This document shows positions 8,030 to 16,029 of a DNA stretch of 35,892 nt, piece by piece. Position numbers and translations under genes: made by a program. The notes below the pieces were generated by a model that worked only from the letters and a program-made list of their open reading frames with translations, had not been told where the DNA came from and did not search any database. The stretch is from positions 1 to 35,892 of the forward strand of contig NZ_JANYEK010000118.1 of assembly GCF_025363195.1 (NCBI RefSeq), read 5' to 3'. This DNA comes from Sphingomonas sp. Its GTDB lineage: Bacteria; Pseudomonadota; Alphaproteobacteria; Sphingomonadales; Sphingomonadaceae. How positions within the stretch are numbered: position 1 is the first letter of the stretch; every line of letters starts with the position of its first letter.

Positions 8030-9118
8030 GTGGGAGAGCAAGTACGATATGGTCTGGTCGGTGCCGGAATGATGGGCATCGAGCATATCACCAACCTCGC
8101 GATCACGCCGGGTGCCGTCGTCACTGCGCTCGCCGATCCGACCCGGACGTCGTTGGACGCAAGCCTCAAGGCACTCGGCGAAAAGGCCGGTTCGGTGCAG
8201 AGTTTCGACTCGGTCGAGGCACTGGCCACCAGCGGCCTGTGCGATGCGGTGATCGTCGCCAGCCCGAACTACACCCACCGTGCGGTGCTGGAACCTGTGT
8301 TCGATGCCGGGCTACACATCCTGTGCGAAAAGCCGGTCGCGACGACGATTGCGGACGCCAAGTGGATCGTCGAGCGCGCGGAAGCCTCCGACAAGGTGTT
8401 CTGGACGGCGATGGAATATCGCTACATGCCGCCCGCCGCCGAATTCATCCGCGAAATCCGTGACGGTCGCGTCGGCCGCTTGCAGATGCTGTCGATCCGT
8501 GAACACCGCTTCCCGTTCCTCGAAAAGGTCGGCGACTGGAACCGCTTCAACCGCAACACCGGTGGCACGATGGTCGAGAAATGCTGCCACTTCTTCGATC
8601 TGATGCGGCTGATCACCCAGAGCGAGGCCGTACGCGTCTGTTGCTCGGGCGCGATGGACGTGAACCATCTCGACGAGCGCTATGACGGCCAGACACCGGA
8701 CATCATCGACAACAGTTACACGACGGTCGATTTCGCCAACGGCGTACGCGCGATGCTCGATCTGTCGATGTTCGCAGATGGGGCCGAAAACCAGGAGGAG
8801 ATCGCGGCGGTCGGCGACAAAGCCCGGCTGGAAGTGCTGATCCCCGAAGGCGCGATCGTCTATTCGCCGCGCGTCGGTTTCCGCAACGCCAAGCAGGTCG
8901 AACGCCGCATGGTCCATACCGACGAGACTGCGCTCAACGCCGGCAGCCACCACGGATCGACCTTTTACGAACACCAGAAGTTCAACGCCGCGGTGCGCGG
9001 CGACGGCAAGGTCGAGGTGACCGCGCGCGACGGCCTGATGGCGGTCGCGATCGGCACGGCGGCGGAAATCAGCGCGCGCGAACACCGCGTGGTGGACATG
9101 AGCGAATTGGGACTCTGA
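8030..9118 (+). CDS. Gfo/Idh/MocA-family protein (candidate NAD-dependent glycosidase, GH188-like)
   Basis: About 362 residues, with an N-terminal Rossmann domain (YGLVGAGMMGIEH), the family CEKP motif (the Lys normally acts in catalysis) and a C-terminal alpha/beta domain containing GGTMVEKCCHFFDLM, with a conserved His on the active-site strand. The family oxidises or epimerises sugars, but some members (GH4-, GH109- and GH188-type) use transient NAD oxidation to hydrolyse glycosides. GH188 enzymes release sulfoquinovose from its glycerol glycoside and replace the usual GH31 enzyme in some clusters. No GH31 is present here, so this is the best candidate for that step. A plain sugar dehydrogenase is the alternative. 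Start codon: GTG 8030 sits 5 bases after AAGGTGG; GTG 8021 or GTG 7991 are possible. The TonB receptor follows 100 bp downstream. Confidence 0.8.
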   Translation: MGEQVRYGLVGAGMMGIEHITNLAITPGAVVTALADPTRTSLDASLKALGEKAGSVQSFDSVEALATSGLCDAVIVASPNYTHRAVLEPVFDAGLHILCEKPVATTIADAKWIVERAEASDKVFWTAMEYRYMPPAAEFIREIRDGRVGRLQMLSIREHRFPFLEKVGDWNRFNRNTGGTMVEKCCHFFDLMRLITQSEAVRVCCSGAMDVNHLDERYDGQTPDIIDNSYTTVDFANGVRAMLDLSMFADGAENQEEIAAVGDKARLEVLIPEGAIVYSPRVGFRNAKQVERRMVHTDETALNAGSHHGSTFYEHQKFNAAVRGDGKVEVTARDGLMAVAIGTAAEISAREHRVVDMSELGL

Positions 9119-9128
9119 AGCGAAGCCC

Positions 9129-9148
9129 GGCTTTGTCGCAGCAAAGCC
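9129..9148 (+). promoter_or_regulatory. Hairpin between the Gfo/Idh and TonB receptor genes
   Basis: GGCTTTG (9129-9135) and CAAAGCC (9142-9148) form a perfect 7-bp stem with a 6-base loop, 10 bases after the Gfo/Idh stop codon. There is no T-run after it, so it is not a clear intrinsic terminator. It may stabilise or partly terminate the upstream transcript, allowing different expression of the receptor. Confidence 0.4.
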
Positions 9149-9181
9149 TGATTGCGCTGTCAGGAATTTGAAAACGATAAT

Positions 9182-9202
9182 ATCCCATCAATCGAATGGG
9201 AT
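9182..9202 (+). promoter_or_regulatory. Perfect inverted repeat just upstream of the TonB receptor
   Basis: ATCCCAT (9182-9188) and ATGGGAT (9196-9202) are perfect 7-base inverted arms separated by 7 bases. The structure ends 16 bases before the receptor ATG and directly precedes the GGAGGGA ribosome-binding site. As DNA it could be a dimer operator (14-bp centre-to-centre spacing); as RNA it would be a leader hairpin next to the ribosome-binding site. No regulator gene is in the locus. Confidence 0.45.
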
Positions 9203-9218
9203 TTCAGTGGAGGGAAGA

Positions 9219-11573
9219 ATGAAAACACTTTATCTGTCCGGCGCGGCCCTGCTCGCGCTGATCGCTGCCCCGGCTTTCGCGCAGGTCGCGCCACCGACGA
9301 CGCCCGCCGACGCTGCCCCGGCAGCAGAGGAGGCCACGCCCGGCGAGATCATCGTCACCGCGCAGAAACGCAGCGAGCGATTGCAGGATGTGCCGGTCGC
9401 CGTGTCGGTCATTTCGGGCGATGCGCTGGCGGCCCAGGGCAAGGTCAGCCTGGAGGGCGCGCAATATCTCGTCCCCACGCTGAACTTCCTGAAATCCGGT
9501 ACGACGCTCAACCAGTCGCTGTTCCTGCGCGGCGTGGGCACCGCGACCTTCTCGATCGCCGGCGAGCCTTCGGTCTCGACCGTGGTCGATGGTGTCGTCT
9601 TCGCCCGTGCGGGTGAGGCGTTCGGCGATCTGGTCGACATCGATCAGCTCGAAGTGCTGCGCGGGCCGCAGGGCACGTTGTTCGGCAAGAACGCGTCGGC
9701 CGGCGTGATCAATATCATCTCGAAAAAACCGACCCGCGACCTGGGCGGCTATGTCGAGGCCGGCTTCTTCACCAAGAGCGAATTCCGCGGTCGTGCCGTA
9801 CTCAACCTGCCGCTGGGCGACACTGTCCGGTCGCGCATCACCGGTTTCTACAACAGCTATGACGGCAACATCTACAACACCGCCGTCAACAAGACGGTCA
9901 ACGGCTTCAAGCATTATGGCGGCCGCCTGCAGATCGAGGCGGATCCGACGCCGGGCCTGAAGCTTGCCTTCATCGCCGATTATCACCGCAACGACGACAA
10001 TTGCTGCGCCGAAGTGATCGCGACCGGCCCGATCAGGGCGTCAGACGGCACCGTGATCACCAACCCCTCGACCGCCGCGCTCCCGACGCCTAACGGCGAC
10101 AAATCGCGCCAGATCGCCCAGAACCTCATCACCGCGACCAAGGAGACCGGCTACGGCTTCTCGCTGCAGGGTGATCTCGACATCGGCGATCACACGCTGA
10201 CGTCGATCACGGCATATCGCGACTATAAGAACACCGAAATCCGCGACGGCGATTTCCTGCCCAACGCCTATGTCGGCTTCAACCAGCTGCACGATTTCGG
10301 GCCGCAGACCGGGCATACGTTCAGCCAGGAAATTCGCATCGCGTCACCGGCCAAGCAGTTCGTCACCTACGTGCTCGGTGCCTATTACTCGCGCGCCGTC
10401 AGCGAGCGGATCTTCACGCGCAACGATGTGGTCTGCAACACCACCCCCGGCACCACCCCGAGCCCGCTGGTGCCGTGCGGCAGCGCCGGTGCACCGGCTT
10501 CCACCTTCCCAACCGGGACGGCGGATTTCGGATCGACCTTCGACAACCTCGCTTTCTTCGGCCAGGGCACGGTCAACGTCGCGCCGCGCTTCCGCATCAT
10601 TGGCGGCCTACGCTATTCGATCGATCACCTTGACGTGTTCCACAAACGGGTAACCGCGCTGGCCGGGCCAGGCATCAACGGCAATTTCGATCAGGGCGTG
10701 TATAATAACGGGCTCGGCGGTGGTGTGTCGAACGGCGTGCCGTTCACCGCCAGCACGAAGAACACCAACCTTTCGGGCAAGGCTGGCTTGCAGTTCGACC
10801 TGTCACGAGATTCGACCGCCTATGCCAGCTATTCGCGTGGCTATAAGGGGCCGGCATACAACGTGTTCTTCAACCTGACCGCGACCGGCACCAACGTGAT
10901 CGCGCCAGAAACGTCCGACGCTTATGAGATCGGCCTGAAGAACACGCTGGCCGGTGGCAAGCTGGTGCTCAACCTCGCCGCATTCTACGCCAAGTACCAC
11001 AATTTTCAGGCCAATAACCCGGATTTGGTGGCAGGCGTGGTCGTGACGCGCTTCACCAACGCCGGTGAAGTCTCGACCCGTGGCGTGGAACTGGACGCGA
11101 TCTTCCGTCCCGCGCGCGATTTCAGCCTGTCCGGTGGTGTCGCTTACACCGATGCCAAGGTCGATCAGTTCAACGCCCCAGCGGGTGCGGCGGTCGTTCC
11201 CTCCGGCACACCACTCGGCTTCGCACCAAAGTGGAAGGGCAATCTCAGCGCCGATTACCGCTGGCGGACCGGCGGCGCGTTCGACGTGATGATGGGTGCG
11301 CAAGGGTCGTACCAGAGTTCGGAACTGGCGCTGTTCGCCTCCGACGCGGTGCAGCGCGGCCTGGGTACGATCAAGGGCTATGGCCTGGTCAATCTTAGTG
11401 CGGGCGTCACCTCGACCGACGACCATTATCGCCTGACCTTCCAGGTGCGGAACCTGTTCGACCAGAGCTTCGCCGCCTCGATCATCAATGGCGGGCCGGG
11501 CGGCGCCTACCGCTACCAGATCCCGCGCGATGCCGATCGCTATTATGGCGTGACCGGGCGGGTGACCTTCTGA
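9219..11573 (+). CDS. TonB-dependent outer-membrane receptor of the sulfur locus
   Basis: A 784-residue beta-barrel receptor for energised uptake across the outer membrane. A cleavable signal peptide (MKTLYLSGAALLALIAAPAFA) precedes a plug domain (about residues 40-165, with GEIIVTAQKRSERLQDVPVAVSVI and EVLRGPQGTLFGKNASAGVINI), a 22-stranded-type barrel and a C-terminal Phe (GRVTF), as expected for BAM-dependent insertion. The TonB box is probably the EIIVTAQKR region. ATG 9219 was chosen because GGAGGGA lies just upstream and the signal peptide begins there. There is no N-terminal secretin/STN signalling domain. Its position after the Gfo/Idh gene suggests uptake of the substrate processed by this cluster, perhaps a sulfoquinovosyl glyceride; sequence alone cannot show this. 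A hairpin follows the stop codon. Confidence 0.93.
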   Translation: MKTLYLSGAALLALIAAPAFAQVAPPTTPADAAPAAEEATPGEIIVTAQKRSERLQDVPVAVSVISGDALAAQGKVSLEGAQYLVPTLNFLKSGTTLNQSLFLRGVGTATFSIAGEPSVSTVVDGVVFARAGEAFGDLVDIDQLEVLRGPQGTLFGKNASAGVINIISKKPTRDLGGYVEAGFFTKSEFRGRAVLNLPLGDTVRSRITGFYNSYDGNIYNTAVNKTVNGFKHYGGRLQIEADPTPGLKLAFIADYHRNDDNCCAEVIATGPIRASDGTVITNPSTAALPTPNGDKSRQIAQNLITATKETGYGFSLQGDLDIGDHTLTSITAYRDYKNTEIRDGDFLPNAYVGFNQLHDFGPQTGHTFSQEIRIASPAKQFVTYVLGAYYSRAVSERIFTRNDVVCNTTPGTTPSPLVPCGSAGAPASTFPTGTADFGSTFDNLAFFGQGTVNVAPRFRIIGGLRYSIDHLDVFHKRVTALAGPGINGNFDQGVYNNGLGGGVSNGVPFTASTKNTNLSGKAGLQFDLSRDSTAYASYSRGYKGPAYNVFFNLTATGTNVIAPETSDAYEIGLKNTLAGGKLVLNLAAFYAKYHNFQANNPDLVAGVVVTRFTNAGEVSTRGVELDAIFRPARDFSLSGGVAYTDAKVDQFNAPAGAAVVPSGTPLGFAPKWKGNLSADYRWRTGGAFDVMMGAQGSYQSSELALFASDAVQRGLGTIKGYGLVNLSAGVTSTDDHYRLTFQVRNLFDQSFAASIINGGPGGAYRYQIPRDADRYYGVTGRVTF

Positions 11574-11580
11574 CCTCTTT

Positions 11581-11610
11581 CGCCCGTCGATCCTGTCGGA
11601 TCGGCGGGCG
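11581..11610 (+). terminator. Hairpin downstream of the TonB receptor
   Basis: Starting 8 bases after the receptor stop, CGCCCGTCGATCC pairs with GGATCGGCGGGCG in a 13-bp stem (one T:G pair) around a TGTC loop. It lacks a T-run on the plus strand, so it is a strong hairpin of terminator type but not a classical intrinsic terminator. Its position between the receptor and a repeat-rich gap supports a 3'-end role. Confidence 0.6.
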
Positions 11611-11634
11611 AATCCCGGAGTTGAACTTGGCGTT

Positions 11635-11908
11635 CGTCATCCTGGACTTGATCCGGGATCCAACGCGCAGCGATTTTCTGTCAAAAGAGGCTCGGACCGA
11701 GACGCTCGCCGCCCGATCGACCACGGATCAGGTCGGCGCTTATCCCGTTCGAGCATGGACCATGCTTGTCATCCCCGCGCAGGCGGGGATCCATAATCAC
11801 CACGACCAGTAATCCCCCGCCCACGGCAGCCAGTATGGATTCCCGCCGCCGCGGGAATGACGACTATCTGTTTGAAGGGTACAATCACCGATCAGGTTCG
11901 GGATGACG
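11635..11908. repeat. Nested palindromic intergenic repeats (REP-like)
   Basis: This gap between the receptor and cyoD holds two nested inverted pairs. The inner pair is 11768-11796 (GTCATCCCCGCGCAGGCGGGG, then ATCCATAA) and 11834-11863 (the reverse complement of a TCGTCATTCCCGC...GCGGGAATCCATA unit). Each copy has a GC-rich palindromic core flanked by GTCAT and ATCCATA. The outer pair is 11635-11662 (CGTCATCCTGGACTTGATC...) and 11890-11908 (the reverse complement of CGTCATCCCGAACCTGATC). Such CGTCAT-type palindromes are frequent between sphingomonad genes. They may act as transcript 3'-end stabilisers or be remnants of REP-type mobile units. No protein-coding gene is supported here. Confidence 0.7.
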
Positions 11909-11947
11909 GCCTTTGGAAACGACCGGCGGCAGCACCGAAAGCCTGCC

Positions 11948-12352
11948 CTAACGCTGCATCTGCTGCAACATTCCCGCAGGCATCGTGTTGTGCGCCAGAT
12001 TGGCCATGATCCAGATCGATCCGATCAGCACCAGCGCCACGATCAGCACGCCGAACGCCAGCGCGAGCACGTTGTTGGTATTGTCCGGGCCCGTGGTGAT
12101 GTGCAGGAAGAACACCAGGTGGACACCCATCTGCGCCACCGCCAGCGCGACCAGGGCGACCGGCACGCCGGGGCCGTAAATCAACCCCGATCCGAGCGCC
12201 CAGAAAGACGCCGCCGTCAGCATGGCGGCCAGCACCAGCCCGATGACATAGCCGCGCACGCCGCGCGCGATCGCCTGCGGGTCGCGACCATCTTCGCCCG
12301 GTGCCAGATCGTCGCCGGCGGAATGGCCGATCGCATCGTCTTCCCCGGTCAT
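11948..12352 (-). CDS. cyoD: Cytochrome bo3 quinol oxidase subunit IV
   Basis: A 134-residue membrane protein, the small subunit IV that assists assembly of the quinol oxidase. Three hydrophobic helices are visible (about residues 42-64, 68-90 and 103-126), with the family-typical AQMGVHLVFFLHIT segment between helices 2 and 3. The start is ATG 12350-12352, whose ATGA overlaps the cyoC stop. The gene is the last of the cyoABCD operon. The N-terminus is somewhat longer and more acidic ([20 protein letters not shown]) than in E. coli, a harmless variation. No cyoE heme O synthase follows, so that gene must be elsewhere. Confidence 0.93.
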   Translation of the reverse strand: MTGEDDAIGHSAGDDLAPGEDGRDPQAIARGVRGYVIGLVLAAMLTAASFWALGSGLIYGPGVPVALVALAVAQMGVHLVFFLHITTGPDNTNNVLALAFGVLIVALVLIGSIWIMANLAHNTMPAGMLQQMQR

Positions 12353-12993
12353 GCGCCCGATCCCAACAGATAAACCATCGTGAACACCGCCACCCAGATG
12401 ATATCGAGCGCATGCCAGAACAATGCGAAACAGGCCACGCGCCGTCCGATATCGTCGCGGAATCCCTTCGTCCAAACCTGCGCCATCATCGTCGTCAGCC
12501 ACACCAGACCGAGCGTCACGTGCAGCCCGTGGCACCCGACAAGTGCGAAGAAGGCCGACAGGAACGCGCTGCGCTGCGGCCCTGCCCCTTCCGTTATCAG
12601 ATGATTGAATTCGTAAAGTTCGAGCGCAAGGAAACCCGCGCCAAGCAACGCCGTCGTCGCCATCGCCACCTGAAACCAGCGCATGCTGCGTGCGGCCAGG
12701 GCGATCCCCGCGAGCCCGCAGGCGAAGCTGGACACAAGCAGCAGCGCCGTCTCGGTCGCGACTAGGGGCAATTCGAACAGGTCGTGCCCCGCCGGCCCGC
12801 CGGCCGTTTCTCCCGACAATACGGCATAGGCCGCGAAGAAGCCGGAAAAGAGGATGAAGTCCGACAGCAGGAAGATCCAGAATCCGTAGGCGACCACGAT
12901 GCGCTTGGGGGCGGGGCCGCGCTCGCTGATCGGGACGGCATCGTCATGGCCAAGATTGTGCGGGTCGCCGGGCCGGGCCGCGTGCGCGCTCAT
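12349..12993 (-). CDS. cyoC: Cytochrome bo3 quinol oxidase subunit III
   Basis: A 214-residue subunit III with five predicted transmembrane helices, typical of bo3 oxidases (cytochrome c oxidase subunit III usually has seven). Recognisable parts are [22 protein letters not shown] near the N-terminus, a central [21 protein letters not shown] segment and [18 protein letters not shown] in the fourth helix. It has no redox centre; it stabilises subunit I and the proton pathway. The ATG (12993) overlaps the cyoB stop by 4 bases and its stop overlaps cyoD, so the operon is translationally coupled. Confidence 0.94.
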   Translation of the reverse strand: MSAHAARPGDPHNLGHDDAVPISERGPAPKRIVVAYGFWIFLLSDFILFSGFFAAYAVLSGETAGGPAGHDLFELPLVATETALLLVSSFACGLAGIALAARSMRWFQVAMATTALLGAGFLALELYEFNHLITEGAGPQRSAFLSAFFALVGCHGLHVTLGLVWLTTMMAQVWTKGFRDDIGRRVACFALFWHALDIIWVAVFTMVYLLGSGA

Positions 12994-15029
12994 GCCGGAT
13001 CGCCGTCTTCGAAGCCGAGCATCGTCGCCTTGCCGCGACGCCGGTCGCTGTCATGTGCCTGCAAATCTCGCGCATGGATCTCGTATTCGGGGTCGTCGCG
13101 CCACGCAAACACCACGAACGTCGCCCACGCACCGAGAAAGCCCAGAACGACCAGCCACCAGATATGCCAGATCAAGGCGAAACCCATCATGGTGGCGAAG
13201 AACGCACACACCACCCCGGTCGGCGAATTTTTCGGCATTTCGATATCCACATAATCCGGCAGGTCGCTCAGCCGCTTGCGCTCACGGGCCAGCGCCTTCA
13301 GGCTCCAATACGGCTCCTCGCCCTCGACATTGGGCAGCACCGCGAAGTTATAGGCGGGCGGCGGCGAGGTGGTGATCCATTCCAGCGTGCGCCCGTCCCA
13401 CGGGTCGCCGGTCGTGTCGCGCAGTCTTTCCCGATTTCGGATGCTGACCACGATCTGCGTGATCTGGCAGGCGATACCCCCGGCGATCAGCACCACGCCG
13501 ACCGCGGCGGCGATCAGCCACGGTTGCCAGCCGGGCACATCGTACCGCGCGAGCCGCCGCGTCATCCCCATCAGCCCGAGCACGTACAGCGGCATGAACG
13601 CCACGTAGAAACCGGTGATCCACAGCCAGAACGCCCGCTTGCCCCAGGTCTCGTCGAGCGAGAAGCCGAACGCCTTGGGCCACCAGTATGTCAGGCCGGC
13701 AAACGCCCCGAACAACACGCCGCCGATCACCACGTTATGGAAATGCGCGACCAGAAACAGCGAATTGTGCAACACGAAATCCGCCGGTGGCACGGCCAGC
13801 AGCACACCCGTCATCCCCCCGATCGTGAACGTCACCATGAACCCCACCGACCACAGCATCGGGGTGGTGAAGCGGATGCGCCCGCCATACATCGTGAACA
13901 GCCAGTTGAAGACCTTCACCCCTGTCGGCACGGCGATGATCATCGTCATCACCCCGAAGAAGCCGTTGACGTCGGCCCCCGCCCCCATCGTGAAGAAATG
14001 GTGCAACCAGACCATGAAGCTGAGGATGCAGATCGCCATCGTCGCCAGGATCATCGAGCGATAGCCGAACAGCGGCTTGCCCGAGAAAGTGGACACGACC
14101 TCGCTGAACACCCCGAAGGCGGGCAGGATCAGGATATAGACTTCCGGATGGCCCCACGCCCAGATCAGGTTGACGAACATCATCGCGTTGCCGCCAAGTT
14201 CGCCGGTGAAGAAGTGGAAGCCGAGATAGCGGTCGAGCGTCAGCATGCCCAAGGTGGCGGTCAGAATCGGGAAAGCCGCGACGATCAGCAAATTTGCCGC
14301 GAGCGCCGTCCAGCAGAACATCGGCATGCGCGTATAGCCCATGCCCGGCGCGCGCATCTTGAGGATCGTGGTAACGAGATTGACGCCGGACAAAAGCGTT
14401 CCGACGCCGGATATCTGGATCGCCCAGAGGTAATAATCGACCCCCACGCCGGGCGAAAAGCGCAGTTCGCTTAAGGGAGGATAGACCACCCACCCGGTCT
14501 TCGCGAATTCGCCCAGCACCAAGCTGATGTTGATCAGCAACGCGCCGCTCGCCGTCAGCCAGAAACTAACCGAATTGAGCGTCGGGAAAGCGACGTCGCG
14601 CACGCCGAGTTGCAGCGGCACGACGAAGTTCATCAGCCCGATCATGAACGTCATCGCGACGAAGAAGATCATGATCGTGCCGTGCGCGCTGAACACCTGA
14701 TCGTAATGGTCGGACGGCAGATACCCGGCATTGCCATACGCCATCGCCTGTTGCGACCGCATCAGGATCGCATCCGAAAACCCGCGCAACAACATCACCG
14801 CACCGAGCAGGCAATACATCACGCCGATGCGCTTGTGATCGACCGAGGTAATCCATTCGCGCCACAGATAGGGGAAATAGCCCGACCGCCAGGTCCAGAA
14901 AAGGATGCCGAGGATGCCCAATGCCACCACGCCCGAGGCGATCATCGGGATCGGCTCGTTCAGCGGCACCGCGTTCCAGCCCAGCTTGCCGAACAGAAAG
15001 CTCGTTTCGGGAGGGGTCTGGACGCTCAT
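12990..15029 (-). CDS. cyoB: Cytochrome bo3 quinol oxidase subunit I
   Basis: A 679-residue heme-copper oxidase subunit I that reduces O2 to water with electrons from quinol while pumping protons. The low-spin heme His is His116 ([10 protein letters not shown]). CuB ligands are His293 of WGHPEVYI (with the cross-linked Tyr297) and His343/His344 (WLHHFF). The heme ligands of the last motif are His429 and His431 (VAHFHNVV). The quinone-site residues of E. coli CyoB (Arg71, Asp75, His98, Gln101) correspond to Arg82, Asp86, His108 and Gln111 in [15 protein letters not shown] and DHYDQVF, which separates it from cytochrome c oxidases. The length is slightly above the 663 residues of E. coli CyoB. 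Start and stop overlap cyoA and cyoC by 4 bases each. Confidence 0.97.
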   Translation of the reverse strand: MSVQTPPETSFLFGKLGWNAVPLNEPIPMIASGVVALGILGILFWTWRSGYFPYLWREWITSVDHKRIGVMYCLLGAVMLLRGFSDAILMRSQQAMAYGNAGYLPSDHYDQVFSAHGTIMIFFVAMTFMIGLMNFVVPLQLGVRDVAFPTLNSVSFWLTASGALLINISLVLGEFAKTGWVVYPPLSELRFSPGVGVDYYLWAIQISGVGTLLSGVNLVTTILKMRAPGMGYTRMPMFCWTALAANLLIVAAFPILTATLGMLTLDRYLGFHFFTGELGGNAMMFVNLIWAWGHPEVYILILPAFGVFSEVVSTFSGKPLFGYRSMILATMAICILSFMVWLHHFFTMGAGADVNGFFGVMTMIIAVPTGVKVFNWLFTMYGGRIRFTTPMLWSVGFMVTFTIGGMTGVLLAVPPADFVLHNSLFLVAHFHNVVIGGVLFGAFAGLTYWWPKAFGFSLDETWGKRAFWLWITGFYVAFMPLYVLGLMGMTRRLARYDVPGWQPWLIAAAVGVVLIAGGIACQITQIVVSIRNRERLRDTTGDPWDGRTLEWITTSPPPAYNFAVLPNVEGEEPYWSLKALARERKRLSDLPDYVDIEMPKNSPTGVVCAFFATMMGFALIWHIWWLVVLGFLGAWATFVVFAWRDDPEYEIHARDLQAHDSDRRRGKATMLGFEDGDPA

Positions 15030-15898
15030 TGCTGCCTGCCGTCCTGCGCGCGATTGGCCGACATCGTACCCGAATCCTTCACCACCGCATCGAATAGGCC
15101 GGGCGTGACCGCACGATAGGTATAGGGCGGCACATTCTCGCTGTCTTTCAACAGGGCGAGATAGCCCGCACGATCGAGCACCGGCCCGCCAGCCCTCGCG
15201 CCCGCGACCCAGCCGGCGAATTGTTCGGTGGATACCGCATCCATGTGGAACGTCATGCCGGGAAAACCCTTGCCGCTATAATGCGCCGAGAGGCCGCGAT
15301 ACCTGCCCGCTGCGTCCGCCCGCAGGTTCAGCTTCGTTTCCATCCCCGCCATCGCATAGATCTGCCCGCCAAGCTGCGGCACGAACAGGCTGTTCATCAC
15401 GGTCGCCGAGGTGATGCGGAAGCTGACCGGAACGCCGACCGGGGCGACCACGCGGTTGACGCTGGCGATACCCTGGTCGGGATAGATAAACAGCCATTTC
15501 CAATCGAGCGCGACGACATCGACGCGGATCGGTGCGATCTTGGATGCGATCGGTTTCGACGGATCGAGATCGTGGCTGCCGATCCATCCCACCCCGCCAA
15601 GGAAGATCACCACCAGCGCCGGCACCGACCAGACGAGCAGCTCGAGCCGCCCGGAATAGGCCCAGTCGGGCCGATACGTCGCCTTGGTGTTCCCGGCGCG
15701 GAACCACCACGCAAAGGCAAAGGTCGCCAGGATCGTCGGCACGACGATCGCCAGCATGATCGTCAGCGCATTGAGCAGGACGATCCGATCCCCTGCCGCG
15801 ACCGGCCCGGCGGGATCGAGCACGCCGGGTGCGCACCCGCCGAGCAGGAGCGGCAGGATCGTCCAAAGGGATATGCGGCGTGAGTCGGGAGTGTTCAC
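15026..15898 (-). CDS. cyoA: Cytochrome bo3 quinol oxidase subunit II
   Basis: A 290-residue lipoprotein subunit II. The start is GTG 15898, since an in-frame stop lies four codons upstream. The signal ends in the lipobox LLLGGC, so the mature protein is lipid-anchored at Cys22. Two transmembrane helices follow (about 40-65 and 85-110), then a periplasmic cupredoxin domain. The CuA ligands (CxxxC...H...M) of cytochrome c oxidases are missing: the matching region reads [18 protein letters not shown]. This confirms a quinol oxidase. It is the first gene of cyoABCD; the promoter should lie in the 130 bp between it and the acylase gene, where I see no convincing -35/-10 pair. Confidence 0.95.
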   Translation of the reverse strand: MNTPDSRRISLWTILPLLLGGCAPGVLDPAGPVAAGDRIVLLNALTIMLAIVVPTILATFAFAWWFRAGNTKATYRPDWAYSGRLELLVWSVPALVVIFLGGVGWIGSHDLDPSKPIASKIAPIRVDVVALDWKWLFIYPDQGIASVNRVVAPVGVPVSFRITSATVMNSLFVPQLGGQIYAMAGMETKLNLRADAAGRYRGLSAHYSGKGFPGMTFHMDAVSTEQFAGWVAGARAGGPVLDRAGYLALLKDSENVPPYTYRAVTPGLFDAVVKDSGTMSANRAQDGRQQ

Positions 15899-15990
15899 GC
15901 GAGCAAGCTAGACCTCGCAGCCCGACGCCGCCAGCCGGAAGGCATAGATGTGGGTCAAGCTGTGCCGATCCGCACAGTTACGCGTCGCTC

Positions 15991-16013
15991 GTCCCCGGCC
16001 TCCCGCCGGGGAC
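15991..16013 (-). terminator. GC-rich hairpin after the acylase gene
   Basis: GTCCCCGGC and GCCGGGGAC form a perfect 9-bp stem around a 5-base loop, 17 bases beyond the acylase stop codon. No T-run follows on the minus strand, so it is a probable but not classical terminator. It also separates the acylase transcript from the upstream region of cyoA. The smaller palindrome CTGTGC/GCACAG (15960-15977) lies next to it, on the cyoA side. Confidence 0.5.
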
Positions 16014-16029
16014 GTTAATAGGAATGGAA

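Noticed and set aside
13053-14474. A 473-codon open frame antisense to cyoB
   Set aside because: Composition is dominated by His, Arg, Glu and Asp from reading transmembrane codons backwards; cyoB on the other strand has all expected ligands.
15026-15898. Subunit II as part of an aa3-type cytochrome c oxidase
   Set aside because: The CuA ligand set is missing and subunit I retains the quinone-site Arg, Asp, His and Gln, so a bo3-type quinol oxidase is the correct reading.
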